Shown here piece by piece: positions 1 through 20,298 of a stretch of 64,000 nt of DNA. The translations under genes and the position numbers were made by a program. The stretch comes from Chionis minor. Taxonomy: Eukaryota > Chordata > Aves > Charadriiformes > Chionididae. A model generated the notes under the pieces. It saw nothing but the letters and a program-made list of their open reading frames with translations. It made no database searches and was not told where the DNA came from. The DNA is taken from contig VZSF01003342.1 of assembly GCA_013398295.1 (NCBI GenBank), forward strand, positions 260,718-324,717, in the 5' to 3' direction. Within the stretch, counting starts at the first letter, position 1. Each line of letters begins with the position of its first letter.

Positions 1-769
1 TTGATTCTTGCTTTTCTTATATTATTTGTATTTTCTTTTCAAAAAAAATCAGCCTTTGAGTTTAACAAATTCTTGCATGAGATATTTGCAGTAAACAGCC
101 TATGTGATTTGCATCTTATGACATCAAGCTTTCCTTTACATGTTTTAAATATGTTATTTTTAAGCTTTCATATTGATGCAAATTTTATCATTTATTGCAG
201 GCACTTGATATAGCAACTTAATTCAGTTTTAAGTCATGTATAAAATATTAAACTCTAAAGGATAGCATGGGCCGTGCATGGGGTATTGTTTTAAAGATGT
301 CTTTCTTCTCCAAACCATCAACCCTCTTACATTGTAAGAAGATTATCATGAGGATATCATTCAAATACACACTTATAATGTCTTTATAATGGGTTCACTA
401 ATGCACAATATTTTTAAAAGGTTCATAAAAGGAAGGTTTGGGCAAGAAGCATCAGCAAAAGCAAATGATGCTTTTCTATGTAGGGTTGAGATATAGCATG
501 AATAACAAAGTCACTTGTTTTGGCATAACCAACGTGTTTGATATTTTCTACTTTTTATTTCTGTACACTATAAAGTAAGCATAAACTTACAGCTTTTCAT
601 TCATCTTCACAAGTGATAAGGCTTTTCATGAAAATTATTGTATCACCAATATTAGGCTCATTTAGTTGTCATTTTGCATGAAATCTTTATCTTGTCAGGA
701 AAAATAACATGATTTTTTGTGTGTTTAGTATCTGTTTAACATCATAATAAAAATCTTTTCTCTTTGCAG
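1..769 (+). other. Intron 5 (3' part), nothing recognised
   Basis: AT-rich intron sequence leading to a polypyrimidine tract and the AG acceptor at 768-769. No repeat, RNA gene or extra exon was recognised. The alternative domain I S3-S4 exons (5N/5A) known in this family would lie upstream of the window. Confidence 0.7.
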
Positions 770-1042
770 GCCTGAAGACTATCGTGGGAGCCCTAATTCA
801 ATCTGTGAAGAAGCTCTCGGATGTTATGATCCTGACTGTGTTTTGTCTGAGTGTATTTGCACTAATAGGGCTGCAGCTGTTCATGGGCAACTTGAGGAAT
901 AAATGCCTGCAGTGGCCTCCAGACAATTCTACTTTTGAAACAACTGTTATTTCCTACTTTAATAGCTCTATAGGTGAAAATGGTACATTTATTAATACAA
1001 CAATGACAACATTTAACTGGGATGAGTACATCGAAGACAGAA
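770..1042 (+). CDS. SCN2A: SCN2A exon 6: domain I S4-S5 linker, S5, start of pore turret
   Basis: The exon opens in phase 1 (GC completing a Gly codon) after the AG at 768-769, and ends at 1042 before gtaaga. It encodes [19 protein letters not shown], the S4-S5 linker, then the hydrophobic S5 helix ending in GLQLFMGN, and then the extracellular turret of domain I. The turret carries several N-glycosylation sequons (NST, NSS, NGT, NTT) and is the least conserved part of the exon, as usual in this family. It is 273 nt long and joins the next exon through an A|AT codon. Confidence 0.95.
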
Positions 1043-2340
1043 GTAAGAGTTAATTATATCATCTACTACATTGATATTCTGAATTTTTTTTAAACAGATA
1101 TAAAGGCATCGGTATCTTTCTGTTGAAATTAAAATGGTGTAATCTGGCCAAAAGACATAAAAGCACTTATTTTGTGTAGTAAATAAAAGAAGAGTCATAA
1201 TGTAGCTTAACATACTCATAATACTGTACTGGGTGCCAAAATATCTTTTTGCTGAATATGACTTTTAGAGTAAATCCACATTGTAGCACAAAGCAGAAAT
1301 TTCCATGCTAGTTTCAAGCCTGCTGAAATAGCGTGACAGCCCTAATATGGGATCTGAAATTGTATAGCTCCACTACTGCCAGATGATGCCCCATATCATA
1401 AATCCACATTTGAACATCAGTTAGCTCATGAACCCTGCCACAGCATGTCAATGCAGCTGCATTGTTTCTTCTGGAACTTCCTGAGTGTCTCTGCACCCCA
1501 CTCCTTTGCACAGCACAGACATACCTTTATGAGAGTAATGGTAATTTATCCCATGCTTCTCATTCTAGCAAAATAAGGACTAGGTGCCACATTACGTATC
1601 TTTTAATTTGTCCCTTTTGTGTGGGAAATCAAGGAATTAGCGTTTTGGTCTCATTTGTGCCTCATAATGCAGTATTTTCACTATTTTAGGTAGTTAATGT
1701 TGCTACTGTGTTAACAAAAATGGTTTTAAAATTCAGATGGAACAACTCTGGACATATCTATAGTAGATTCCTATTCTGTCTTTCATTATGGTAAATAGCT
1801 TCAGTCTCTCCAATTTATCTATTCAGTTTCTCCTATTTATTTTAGTGGATTTTGGGTTTTAACTCTGTAGTTAGGCATAATCTTAGGATTTTTATAAAGT
1901 CTGCATAAATGTTGCAACTGATGCCTATGTCACTGAAACTTAGGAAACCTCAGTTTAGTAGCTAAATGCTTTTGGATCCAAGTCTCACTGCCTTATAATC
2001 TTTTAATATACTTATCATCTCGGCATGCTTGTAGCATCATAGAAATGTCGTCTTGGAGAAGATTTTGGGTGATAACCTATTCTTAAAATCATCTGAAAAA
2101 CAGATTCCATTCCATTCCCCTTTAGCTGCTTCTGGTACTACATCACACAAATAGAAAGTTTTTTCTAAATATCTGACCTAAATTCTCCTAATTTCAGATG
2201 GAATATATTACTGCTTCTCCTGTGAAATAAGATAATCATAGACTACTTATATTAGTCTATATGATATTTTAAAACTGTTAGCTTCTTTATGCCTGTTTTT
2301 TTCTAAATCAAGAAAGCCTATTTTCTGTTTTGCATTTTCT

Positions 2341-2478
2341 GTATCTATTTTAACATTTTTTTTGCTTTGCTTTTTTGGACTCTTTCCAATTGGTCTGAGA
2401 TATTGGTTTTAATTTTTTTGTTTGGGCTTTTTGTTTCGGTTTTTTGGGGGTTCTGTTTGTTTGGTTGGTTTTTTTTTA
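2341..2478 (+). repeat. T/G-rich low-complexity stretch
   Basis: The stretch is dominated by runs of T broken by single G or C (GTTTG, GGTTGG, TTTTTTTTT). It is simple low-complexity intronic sequence with no sign of function. Confidence 0.6.
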
Positions 2479-2819
2479 AATGAGATGCTTAAATCTGGTA
2501 CTTAATCCTCTAATAAAGGTACAAATTAGAAGTAATTACCTCATGTGCCATATATGCAACATTCCTATTAATACATCTCAAAATTACATCATTTTTATAT
2601 TAGCACCGTATTGTTGATTCACAGTCAACTTGCGGTTCATGACAGTCCGTGCATCTTTTTGTACAGCAGTGGCTGTGGCCAGATCCTGTCTATTTTGCAT
2701 TTACGTGGTTGATTTTGCCTTGTCAACTGTTGCATTTTCCACTTGTCTCTGTTGAAGTAAATCCAATTGCTTTTGGACCAGCTTGTCAGTTTGTAAAGGT
2801 CATTCTAAATTTCAATCAT

Positions 2820-3060
2820 TTTCTCTCCTAGCTTGATGTCTTCAGAATACTTGATGCATTTTTTCTATTATTTCACATCTTCAGTTGGTAATGAAACTTG
2901 TTTTGAAAACTGTGTATAGCACAGATCCCTGGCGGATCTTTAGAAAGATGCCCTTATGAATTGACATTGGGCCACTGGCAAGTGCTCTCTGAGAATCGTT
3001 TTTCTAGGATTTTGTAATGATTCCAGCCAGAATGTACCTCCTTTATTTGCTTATGAAAGT
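2820..3060 (-). repeat. Degenerate ancient CR1/L3-like LINE fossil (antisense)
   Basis: Phrases here resemble the reverse-transcriptase region of old sauropsid CR1/L3-type LINEs read on the minus strand: an 'agcttgatg' start, 'cacagatccctggcgg' and 'gaattgacattgggccactgg'. These correspond to well-known conserved stretches of such elements. Divergence is heavy and no open frame survives. The boundaries are approximate and the assignment is from remembered consensus patterns, not alignment. Confidence 0.45.
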
Positions 3061-4551
3061 GTCACATAGGGCTTGTACCCATGAGTGTTGTCCTGTTATT
3101 AAGTTGGCAGGAGACAGGAATAATTTTATATATGGCATATTGCTTATAAACTCATATTGACTGGTTTTGCTACTTGATGATCTTTGTATTGAAAAATTAA
3201 TTATTTAAATGTTTTAAAAAATAGTGGGCTGAGAGTTGAGCTGACTGGATAGTCTAACTGGATCCTCTGCTTACCGGAGGAAGAGCCATACCACATGAGA
3301 ATGTGAATTAGGCCCACAGACAATTTTGAAAATCCAGCTTGGTGCCTATCTGCATCTTTAAACTTTTTAAGATTTTTAAGTAGGGGTTAGATCTCCCACG
3401 GGGCATGACTATGTGAGCTCCAGAATGTCTTAAAATCCACTGTTTTCTTACCTGGGAATAGATTCCAGATGCACAAGTTCTGCACGTAATCTATCTCTCT
3501 CTCTTTAAAATAAGCAGATTTTATACTGTCTCTCTCATATACTGGTGGTGACAGAGTAGAAGCAGTCAATAGGAACTGGTTGCAATTCCCTGTTTGTCTC
3601 TTCAGCATTAGCCCTCAGTTAGTTCATGCCAGCTAAGCTAGTCCATGCCAGCTGGCAGTGAATCTGAAGAAACCATCTGCTTCCTGGGAACAGCCAGAAC
3701 ATGCCTAATTTTGGCAACTTTAGCTTAATATGCCACCTGACCAAAAAATCTCCACTAGAGATTCCCATTTTACCATAAGAATCCCAAACTAGGAATTGAT
3801 GGCAAATCATTTTTCCCCTTCTGCCTCAAAGCAGAACAAAGAAAAGAAAAGAATGTGCTGGGGGCTTTTGAGACTTCCATTTCTTTAAATTATATTTTAC
3901 CTCATTTTCATAGTTAGCCTATTAACAAAATATGTATAGATACTTTAAGTACATTTCTCTGCTATAGATTTCCCTGTAGTAATTTTCTGTAATGTACAAT
4001 AAAAGCTTGGTTTCCCCCTTAGCTGCTCAAGTCAAGATCCAGTTAAAAATTTCTTGTGCATGTTGTGTTATGTTTTCATGCTGCAAAAAAATTCAATACT
4101 TTTTCAAGTAATATTTGGGTAAAATAATAAGTACAAATGAATAACACTAAATGGTATATATCAAAATACATGAACAAAGGCAGGGAATCACCCTCATCCT
4201 TTGTCTCGTTTTCCTGGTATTTGTTCGCTCATTTGCTGACATACACAATTTGATATTGTATCTGACTCATTTTGGTAGGTTACTGAGAATTAGCTGTATT
4301 TCTGTACTGAGAATTACCTTTCTATTTCCTAAAGAAAGGCCAACTTCAAGACTATAGAAGGTCATTTTCCTGTCAAAACAGTGTTTTCCATGCTTTTTTT
4401 CATTCCTAATCATTATATATTGCAGTTAAACTCTTTGTTATCTCTGCTTATTTCTTTAAAGTGTAAATGTCTATATCATTGCTCACTTTGCATTAGGTAT
4501 AAATGATGTCTTTCTCATTGGCTTTTTCATTTATTTTTTAAAAAAAACCAG

Positions 4552-4615
4552 ATCATTTCTACTTCTTGGAAGGACAAAATGATGCTCTGCTGTGTGGCAA
4601 TAGCTCAGATGCGGG
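4552..4615 (+). CDS. SCN2A: SCN2A exon 7: domain I pore turret
   Basis: A 64-nt exon, the usual length for this family exon. It follows AG at 4550-4551 and precedes gtaag at 4616. It encodes [21 protein letters not shown], an extracellular part of the domain I pore loop with a sequon (NSS) and a cysteine likely to be disulphide-bonded. The last two bases (GG) are completed by T in the next exon. It is too short to stand out as an open frame and was placed by homology and splice sites. Confidence 0.95.
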
Positions 4616-6356
<1,741 letters not shown>

Positions 6357-6599
6357 TAAAGTAACATTCCTTCTTCCGTTCTCGATTGTGATCGGATGCT
6401 TTATGTCCACATACCAGAATACTTTCACTCCCCTACTCCTGAAAATGTATTACCCTCAGTCTTATAAATTCCTTCATTTTGCAAACAATCTTTAATTTTT
6501 CCATTGCACTGTTTCTGCTGGCTTGACTGAACTTGTTAATTTGTGACAAAAAATTATAACCAATAAGCTAAAATACTGGATTTTCAAATTGGAGATGGA

Positions 6600-6805
6600 A
6601 ATTAACTTTTTTACTGAGCGCTTGAACAAGTTGTCCAGAGTATTTGTGGTATCACCATCCTTGGAGATAATCAAAAGCTGTCTGGACATGGTCCCGCGCA
6701 ACCTGCATTAGGTGACCCTGTCTGTGCCAGGGAGTTGGACACGATGACCTCCAGGGGTTCCTCTCCAATCTCAACTAGTCTGTGATTCTGTGAAATGGAG
6801 ATGGA
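6600..6805 (+). repeat. CR1 LINE fragment, 3' end, sense orientation
   Basis: This reads as a diverged CR1 3' end on the + strand: 'gaacaagttgtccagag', 'tcaccatccttggaga', 'gttggacacgatgacctcca' and the terminal 'ctgtgattctgtga'. The sequence enters the N gap at 6806, so the true 3' limit may be just inside the gap. It is non-coding here; the start is approximate. Confidence 0.85.
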
Positions 6806-7253
6806 NNNNNNNNNNNNNNNNNNNNNNNNNNNNNNNNNNNNNNNNNNNNNNNNNNNNNNNNNNNNNNNNNNNNNNNNNNNNNNNNNNNNNNNNNNNNNNN
6901 NNNNNNNNNNNNNNNNNNNNNNNNNNNNNNNNNNNNNNNNNNNNNNNNNNNNNNNNNNNNNNNNNNNNNNNNNNNNNNNNNNNNNNNNNNNNNNNNNNNN
7001 NNNNNNNNNNNNNNNNNNNNNNNNNNNNNNNNNNNNNNNNNNNNNNNNNNNNNNNNNNNNNNNNNNNNNNNNNNNNNNNNNNNNNNNNNNNNNNNNNNNN
7101 NNNNNNNNNNNNNNNNNNNNNNNNNNNNNNNNNNNNNNNNNNNNNNNNNNNNNNNNNNNNNNNNNNNNNNNNNNNNNNNNNNNNNNNNNNNNNNNNNNNN
7201 NNNNNNNNNNNNNNNNNNNNNNNNNNNNNNNNNNNNNNNNNNNNNNNNNNNNN
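6806..7253. other. Assembly gap (448 N)
   Basis: Unsequenced bases between a CR1 3' end and a G-rich flank (runs of G at 7254-7275). Open frames crossing it consist of unknown residues and are meaningless. Confidence 0.99.
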
Positions 7254-7277
7254 GGTGGGGGGGGGAGGGGGGAAGGA
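7254..7277 (+). repeat. G-rich run at gap edge
   Basis: The sequence is almost all G, with single T and A interruptions. It could form a G-quadruplex and could explain why sequencing stopped here. It may also be an assembly-edge artefact. Confidence 0.7.
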
Positions 7278-7610
7278 ATTCTGCTTATTTAAGTAACAGA
7301 AGCAAAGCTATTATAGGTGCTGTGGGAGAAATATTTTGCTTCAGCAACATTTGGCTTTTTCTACTCCTTCCCCAGCTCCCATAGCAGAGAGCCATAGTCC
7401 TCCAGTTTTAAAGAAAACTGGAAAAAGCAGAGAAACTGGATAAAATGCTTCTGTGGTACAGACGTCATGATTACATACTGCTTTAAAATTCCTTTTCATT
7501 TTTTGAAAACTCTGAAATCTTTAGTAGGATCACTGATAATGCATACTTGGCACAGAGCAGGAGCTGAACTGTGTCTTCCATGTAACCACATGACCGAAGT
7601 CAGCAATAGG

Positions 7611-7682
7611 GGTGGGTTTTTTGGTTGGTTAGTTGGTTTGTGGTTGTTTTGGTGTTGTTTTTTTTTAATTTTTTTTTTAACC
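7611..7682 (+). repeat. T/G-rich low-complexity stretch
   Basis: Runs of T with GGTTGG and GTTG interruptions, about 70 nt, in intron 9. It is low complexity only. Confidence 0.6.
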
Positions 7683-8206
7683 ACAGCTTGTAAGTAGATG
7701 TTAATCAAATGCTGCACAGATGCTTGAAACTTTAAACAGCAACAGGTCTAGTAGCCTGCAGCTTAAGTCAAACCTCTGATGATGATTTGCAAAACTGAGA
7801 TAAACAATATTACACCAGATCTTTACTAGACTAGAGAGTATTCAAAATACAGCAAAATGGTGTAAGAAAGTGTTGCATCCTGTTAACAGGCATTTTTCCT
7901 GTTGTTTGACCCTTGATTCTTCACTTTTACATAGTATTTCAGGTGAAAATTTATTATGCTTGTTAACTTGGTTGACAGCAGTTATCCCTTGGGCTGCTCT
8001 AACTCCTGGTTTATGGAGCAGTGGCAAATTATGGTTCCCATGGTATTTCACAAATTATACTTCTTACGATAATCTGGGTTCATTGAAGTGGGATCATTGC
8101 TTTTATTTCAAAATCATATTTTTTTAAGAATGGCAATAAATTTAAAATAGTGAGCGGTGTGTTTTTGTACAAATGTTGTAAACTGCATATGTGCTTGTAC
8201 GTATAG

Positions 8207-8497
8207 GCAGCAGCAGCAGCTGCAGCAGCTGACTCAAGAGATTATAGTGGAGTAGGTGGAATAGGTGGATTCTCCGAAAGTTCTTCTGAGGCATCAAAAC
8301 TGAGCTCAAAGAGTGCTAAGGAGAGGAGGAACAGAAGAAAGAAAAAAAAGCAAAAAGAACAATCTGAAGGCGAGGAGAAGGATGGGGAAGAATTTCACAA
8401 ATCTGAATCTGAGGACAGCATCAAAAGGAAAGGTTTCCGATTTTCCATTGAAGGGAATAGACTGACATATGAAAAGAGATTCTCTTCCCCACACCAG
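8207..8497 (+). CDS. SCN2A: SCN2A exon 10: I-II linker, part 1
   Basis: A 291-nt, phase-0 exon between gtatag and gtacca. It opens with eight alanine codons (mostly GCA), continuing the alanine-rich start of the linker. A Ser-rich stretch ([17 protein letters not shown]) and a very basic block ([13 protein letters not shown]) follow, then the conserved [16 protein letters not shown] and [12 protein letters not shown]. The linker is cytoplasmic and in Nav1.2 is a target for protein kinase A; basic-Ser motifs are present. The GCA run is a possible site of length variation. Confidence 0.95.
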
Positions 8498-9019
8498 GTA
8501 CCATAGTATTATTACCTTTAAAACACCTTTGTCGTCTACTTAGCATATAAATAAAACCCTGTAAAGTAGTTTGGTCAATTCTTGCAAAAGATACCACAGA
8601 TTCTTAAATCAAAGTATGACCATGTTAATACTTGCAGCCATAAATGAGACTGTAAGAATTTCAGAGATTTGGGGTTTATTCTGAATTTATGTGTGAAAAG
8701 TCAAAATAATGTGTATTAATTAAAATGAGTTGTATTTCAAGTTTCTTAGTGAAAATGGACCTATCTCCCCATCAAGATGGCTGTATTCAGCATGATCAGT
8801 GGCTTCAAAATTTGGTGCACACGTACAAAGGAATTTCATGGTTTAAATCAAAAAAATACTAAATTTGGGATGCAGAAAACCCAGTAGAAATTGCATAAAT
8901 GTTCATGTGAAGTTTGACAGATTAATTGATGTGAGACCATTAATTGTGTTATCTTAAAGAAGGTGGAAATATCTGTGGCAATGTGTCCTTGCATGTGTTC
9001 TCTTACATTCAAACACCAG

Positions 9020-10210
9020 TGACTCAGAGTGCCATCTGCATCTCCCATCCAGACATTTATTTCATTTGATAGTTTTGTTATGTTATCCCTTCTACAGTTT
9101 CCAGAGTTCCTCTTCATTTGCCCACCTCCAAATCTCCCCTCAGCACTTCAGTTCCAGATCTCCCATCCATTCTGTCCTTTTTCTGTCCCTTTGTGTGCCT
9201 CAATATGCTTCTTCCTTTTATCCCCACCTTCTCAGTTCTCCCTGGTCTTTATGACTTGCTTTCTCCCTCTTTTTAGTCACTATTACTAAACTAATTCCTT
9301 CCTTTTTAATCCTCTTCTATTACTGTCTCTGGAAAGCCTGTTTCATCCCTAAATAGATCATGAGCATCCGTATTCTCTTCATGTATCAGTTTCTCCAGCT
9401 CCCATTCTCAGAGAAGCTCAAATCTCTTCATCCAATATTTTCTTATTAAGGACTGTCCTCCTTAGACCAGACTGTGGTGGGAATATAATGTTTCTAGCTT
9501 TCTATTTCTGCCAAGTTAACTCCTCCTTCCTCTTGCTTCCTAACGTACTTCCTTTTTTAACAGTACTGCATCCTCCCCATCCCCACCTTGGTCTGCCACC
9601 ATTTTATGTTGTTAACTGTCTAAATAGTCTCTGTAAGACTTCATTGCTGAATTTAGTTAGTTCACGATTCATTCTGTTCCTTATACAATTTTTCACACCT
9701 ATATGCATTGACTTCAACTTCATGTTGAAGACCCATCTGATCCCTTAGGTGCATATTCTTGCTTGTGTCTTCATTCAAACTGCAGCTCAATTCACCCATC
9801 TTGTGTGACCTGAAGCATTCCTCATACAACTTGCTGCTCTTACCCTTTCATATCCAAGTTCATTTACAGCTGTTTACTATGACAGTCTAGCAATCCCCTC
9901 CCCTCTGGTTTTCCAACCCTAGTTCCTTTTCGCTGTGGGTGCTAGCCACTATACAGAAATTCCACTCACCAGTTTTTAATAACTTTTTCCTAGACAAAGC
10001 TCAGGTTTATATCTCATCTTTAACATTTTCCTTGACATTTCACTTGCCTTCAATGTAACTGACCATTATGTTCTTCTTGAAAACTTATTCTTCCTAACAT
10101 TCATGATTTTGTCTCCTCTCAATTCTCCCTGTTTAGTTGCACTTTAGAAGATCCTTTTATACCCCTTTGACAGTTTTCTAAGGGATTTCCACAAGGCCTT
10201 TTGCTAGTTC

Positions 10211-10250
<40 letters not shown>

Positions 10251-10880
10251 ACTCTACTCTGGACCCACAACTGTGAATCATTTTTAACTTGGACCTCTTT
10301 CCATGTCCTAATTACTGCTGTATTCATCAAGAATGTTGTTGCAAAGAGCACTAACCTATCTCATTGCTTTTACCTAATTTGTTAGTAAACATATCTAACT
10401 TAAGATATTTTTTTTAATACCATAAAACATACTGTGCCTAAAGTTCTTCCCAACCCACCTTGTCTACTTACAGTAAACAAGTGAAGTCCCAGCTTTGACT
10501 GACCCATGCCAGCATCCATAATCTCCTGTTAAATTTTCAAACTAGTTTCTTTGAGCTCTTTCTGCTATGCTGCCCCTCATGCTTGGAAGAAGCTCCCATG
10601 AGTTTCCACAGAACACTTCATTGCTTTCCTCAAATCCCTCTTTAAAACTCTCTTTTACCATGCTGCCTACAGAAAGCTTGACAGGGAAGTGACTTCAGGT
10701 GAGCGAAGACCACTGTTTTTCATACCCATCAATTTTGCCTCCTTGTATTCCCTCTCTTTTTGTATCCATCTGTTGTGTTGCACTTAGATGATAAGTTCTT
10801 TGCAGAGTGCCTTTTTGTTCTGCATTTTGCAGTACCTAGCACAATGGGGCTCGGGTCCGTAAAAATAAATTGCAGAAGAG
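9020..10880 (+). repeat. Pyrimidine-rich tract, probable ancient interspersed repeat
   Basis: About 1.8 kb is strongly biased to C and T on the + strand, in many 'cctccc', 'cttcctt' and 'tctccct' words, unlike the flanking AT-rich intron. Its end (about 10784-10865) reads 'agatgataagttctttgcag', 'tttttgttctg' and 'cctagcacaatggggct'. This resembles the 3' tail of an old repeat common in sauropsid genomes, possibly LINE-derived. No coding frame survives. The class and limits are uncertain; this is from remembered consensus, not alignment. Confidence 0.45.
10214..10247 (+). repeat. (CT)n microsatellite
   Basis: A perfect CT dinucleotide run of about 17 units inside the pyrimidine-rich tract of intron 10. 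Confidence 0.97.
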
Positions 10881-11666
10881 AAACAAAGACACTGCTTTGT
10901 TATGTAGCGTCTCTGCTGTTCATAGAGGTCTTGTGTGAAAGCGGGTGCTAATGCTAATCGGTCAAGTAAAGAGAATCACTGATATGAACTAAAGTTAAGA
11001 ACATATATAATTATTTGCAAGATTAGAGCATTATTTTGACTCTGATCCTGAAAAGATCCTCCCATAGCAGAACATTCACTCACGTGAGTAATCTGATGAA
11101 GATTAGTGAGACAGTTCATAGGCAATTACAGGCATATTCAGGATAGGGAAGACTTTAAAAAAGAAATAAAAACCTTACTGTGGCCTACTTGAGAGCATTT
11201 GAAAAAATATGTATGTTTTTTAAATTAGGCAGTATTTGGGAGCTACCTCTGTATGCAGACTGTGTCACAGGAAACTTGCCTAAAATTTTATTTACTCAGC
11301 CTGTCAGACTAATGCCAACTTGGGGTAAATAGTGTCTAGATGTGCTTACTCAGTTTATGAACAGTTGGTAATAAAACAGGCAGAATGGCAGAGGAAACAA
11401 TTCTGTCAAGCAGTTTCTTTTGCTGTAATTAAATCAATTGATTTCATATATCCAAAGTAGTAAAATAACTAGTCTTTGTCTGTCACTTACGTGCTCTTTG
11501 TTTACTATCCAAAAGGGAGTGTATTTGGGGGGGCTGTACCAGTTCATTTCTTTGTAGACAACCTTACCCTTTAAGACATATTAACACTGTGGTTTTTTTC
11601 CCTGTATGAAAACATTATATTTAAAAGTATTTTCATCTGATAATCGTTGTTTTTATTTGCTTACAG

Positions 11667-12047
11667 TCTTTGCTGAGCATTCGAGGCTCCCTGTTTTCCC
11701 CAAGGCGCAACAGCAGAACAAGTCTTTTCAGCTTCAGAGGTCGAGCAAAGGATATAGGATCAGAAAATGACTTTGCTGATGATGAGCACAGCACTCTTGA
11801 AGACAACGAGAGCAGAAGAGATTCTCTCTTTGTTCCTCATAGACATGGTGAACGGCGCAACAGTAACATTAGCCAGGCCAGTAGGTCATCAAGGACAGTA
11901 CCTCCACTTCCAGCAAATGGGAAGATGCACAGCACTGTGGATTGCAATGGAGTAGTTTCTTTAGTCGGTGGGCCGCCAGCTCTGACGTCACCTACTGGAC
12001 AGCTTCTGCCAGAGGTGATGATTGATAAAGCAGCCACTGCTAGCAAT
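11667..12047 (+). CDS. SCN2A: SCN2A exon 11: I-II linker, part 2, alternative 5' splice sites
   Basis: A phase-0 exon after cttacag, 381 nt if the distal donor (gtaagg at 12048) is used. It encodes [20 protein letters not shown], then [14 protein letters not shown], then [19 protein letters not shown], the phosphorylation-rich heart of the I-II linker with PKA-type RRNS and RRDS sites. A second in-frame donor (gtgatg at 12015) would drop 11 residues ([11 protein letters not shown]), and a GT at 11964 would drop 28. These are the same three positions used in SCN1A exon 11. Beyond 12047 the frame runs into intron and stops. Confidence 0.93.
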
Positions 12048-13020
12048 GTAAGGAAGTCTGCAATAGCTCAGGCATGATGTCCTCTCCTTGTATGATCAGC
12101 TACTGTTTCTACAAAATTTAGTCACTTGGGAATGATTCCCTTGCTGTGAATGCCAAGCTGTGAATGCTCCTTTCATATATTCCGGTTACAAGCTAAAGTA
12201 GAAACTGAAAATATATCATCATTTACTGGAATTAGCAGAATAGCATAGTAAACCATTGAAAAAATGTAGTATGTGTAGTCTTACACCCATTGATTCAATA
12301 TGCAAACTGAAGATTTAACTGGAAGATTCTGTATTTGTATGTCAGACAGAATATCAAAATGAAAAAAAAATATATTTACTTAATGGAATATATTAAATGA
12401 GTATTTAACTTCCCGTTGACTGTATATGAAACTTTTGATATAACACTGATAGTACAACTTATATGGGTTGTGATAGTGTTCCTGTCACACAGTTAATTTT
12501 TCTAGGGTTTTTTTTTTTTGACATACCAACATTATTAAATATTTTTTCTTTTATTTTGTTTGTAAGTGTGTGCTAGGCAATCGATAATTTATTCTAAACT
12601 ACGAGCTATCTTAAGAAAGTAGACTTACTCTTTGTGCTTTTACTGCTAGCTGTGTGGGCTGTGCATGTTCATGTTTAGAAAAAGACTTCACTGCCTAATT
12701 AGAAAGATATTTATGGCAGAGTTTATTGACAAACATTGTGGAACTTTTCATAGTCTAAAATCTATTTTAATGTTTCAGCTCTGTTTCAGCAAAATACATA
12801 AAAACATATTCTTTAAGCACAAGAGCAATCCTACTGATGTATTTGACTATTTGCTATATACAAAGTTAGGCATACGTTAGTCTTGCAAAACCACAGCATA
12901 AATGGAGCATGGTGCAGGCCAGTAGAGTGTCTTAAACCATCATAATTTTATAATAATTTACAGTGTTAATCTTATCAAATGAACAATCAATAGGCTATTT
13001 TATCAGTGTTTTATTTTCAG
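12048..13020 (+). other. Intron 11, nothing recognised
   Basis: An AT-rich intron of 973 nt, donor gtaagg, acceptor ttattttcag. It contains short A and T runs only. Confidence 0.8.
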
Positions 13021-13153
13021 GGCACTACTACAGAAACTGATTTAAGAAAGAGACGGTCTAGTTCTTATCATGTTCCTATGGACTATCTAACAGATCCTAG
13101 TGCAAGGCAAAGAGCAATGAGTATAGCCAGCATGCTTACAAACACAATGGAAG
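13021..13153 (+). CDS. SCN2A: SCN2A exon 12: I-II linker, part 3
   Basis: A 133-nt exon, the family length, between ttttcag and gtatgt. It encodes [18 protein letters not shown] and then [18 protein letters not shown], the C-terminal part of the I-II linker. It starts in phase 0, so it joins in frame with any of the alternative exon 11 donors. The final G is completed by AA of the next exon (Glu). Confidence 0.95.

Positions 13154-20298
<7,145 letters not shown>

Larger units (their letters stand above)
1043..4551 (+). other. Intron 6
   Basis: An intron of 3.5 kb with donor gtaaga and acceptor cag at 4549-4551. It contains a T-rich low-complexity stretch at about 2340-2480 and a probable old LINE fossil at 2820-3060, listed separately. 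Nothing else was recognised; short open frames in it have no family resemblance. Confidence 0.8.
8498..11666 (+). other. Intron 10
   Basis: An intron of 3.2 kb. Most of its middle (about 9020-10880) is a pyrimidine-biased stretch that looks like an old interspersed repeat and includes a (CT)n microsatellite, both listed separately. The rest is plain AT-rich intron ending in acceptor cttacag. Confidence 0.75.

Noticed and set aside
6790..7296. Open frames of 165-168 codons on the + strand
   Set aside because: They consist almost wholly of unknown residues from the N gap; there is no real coding evidence.
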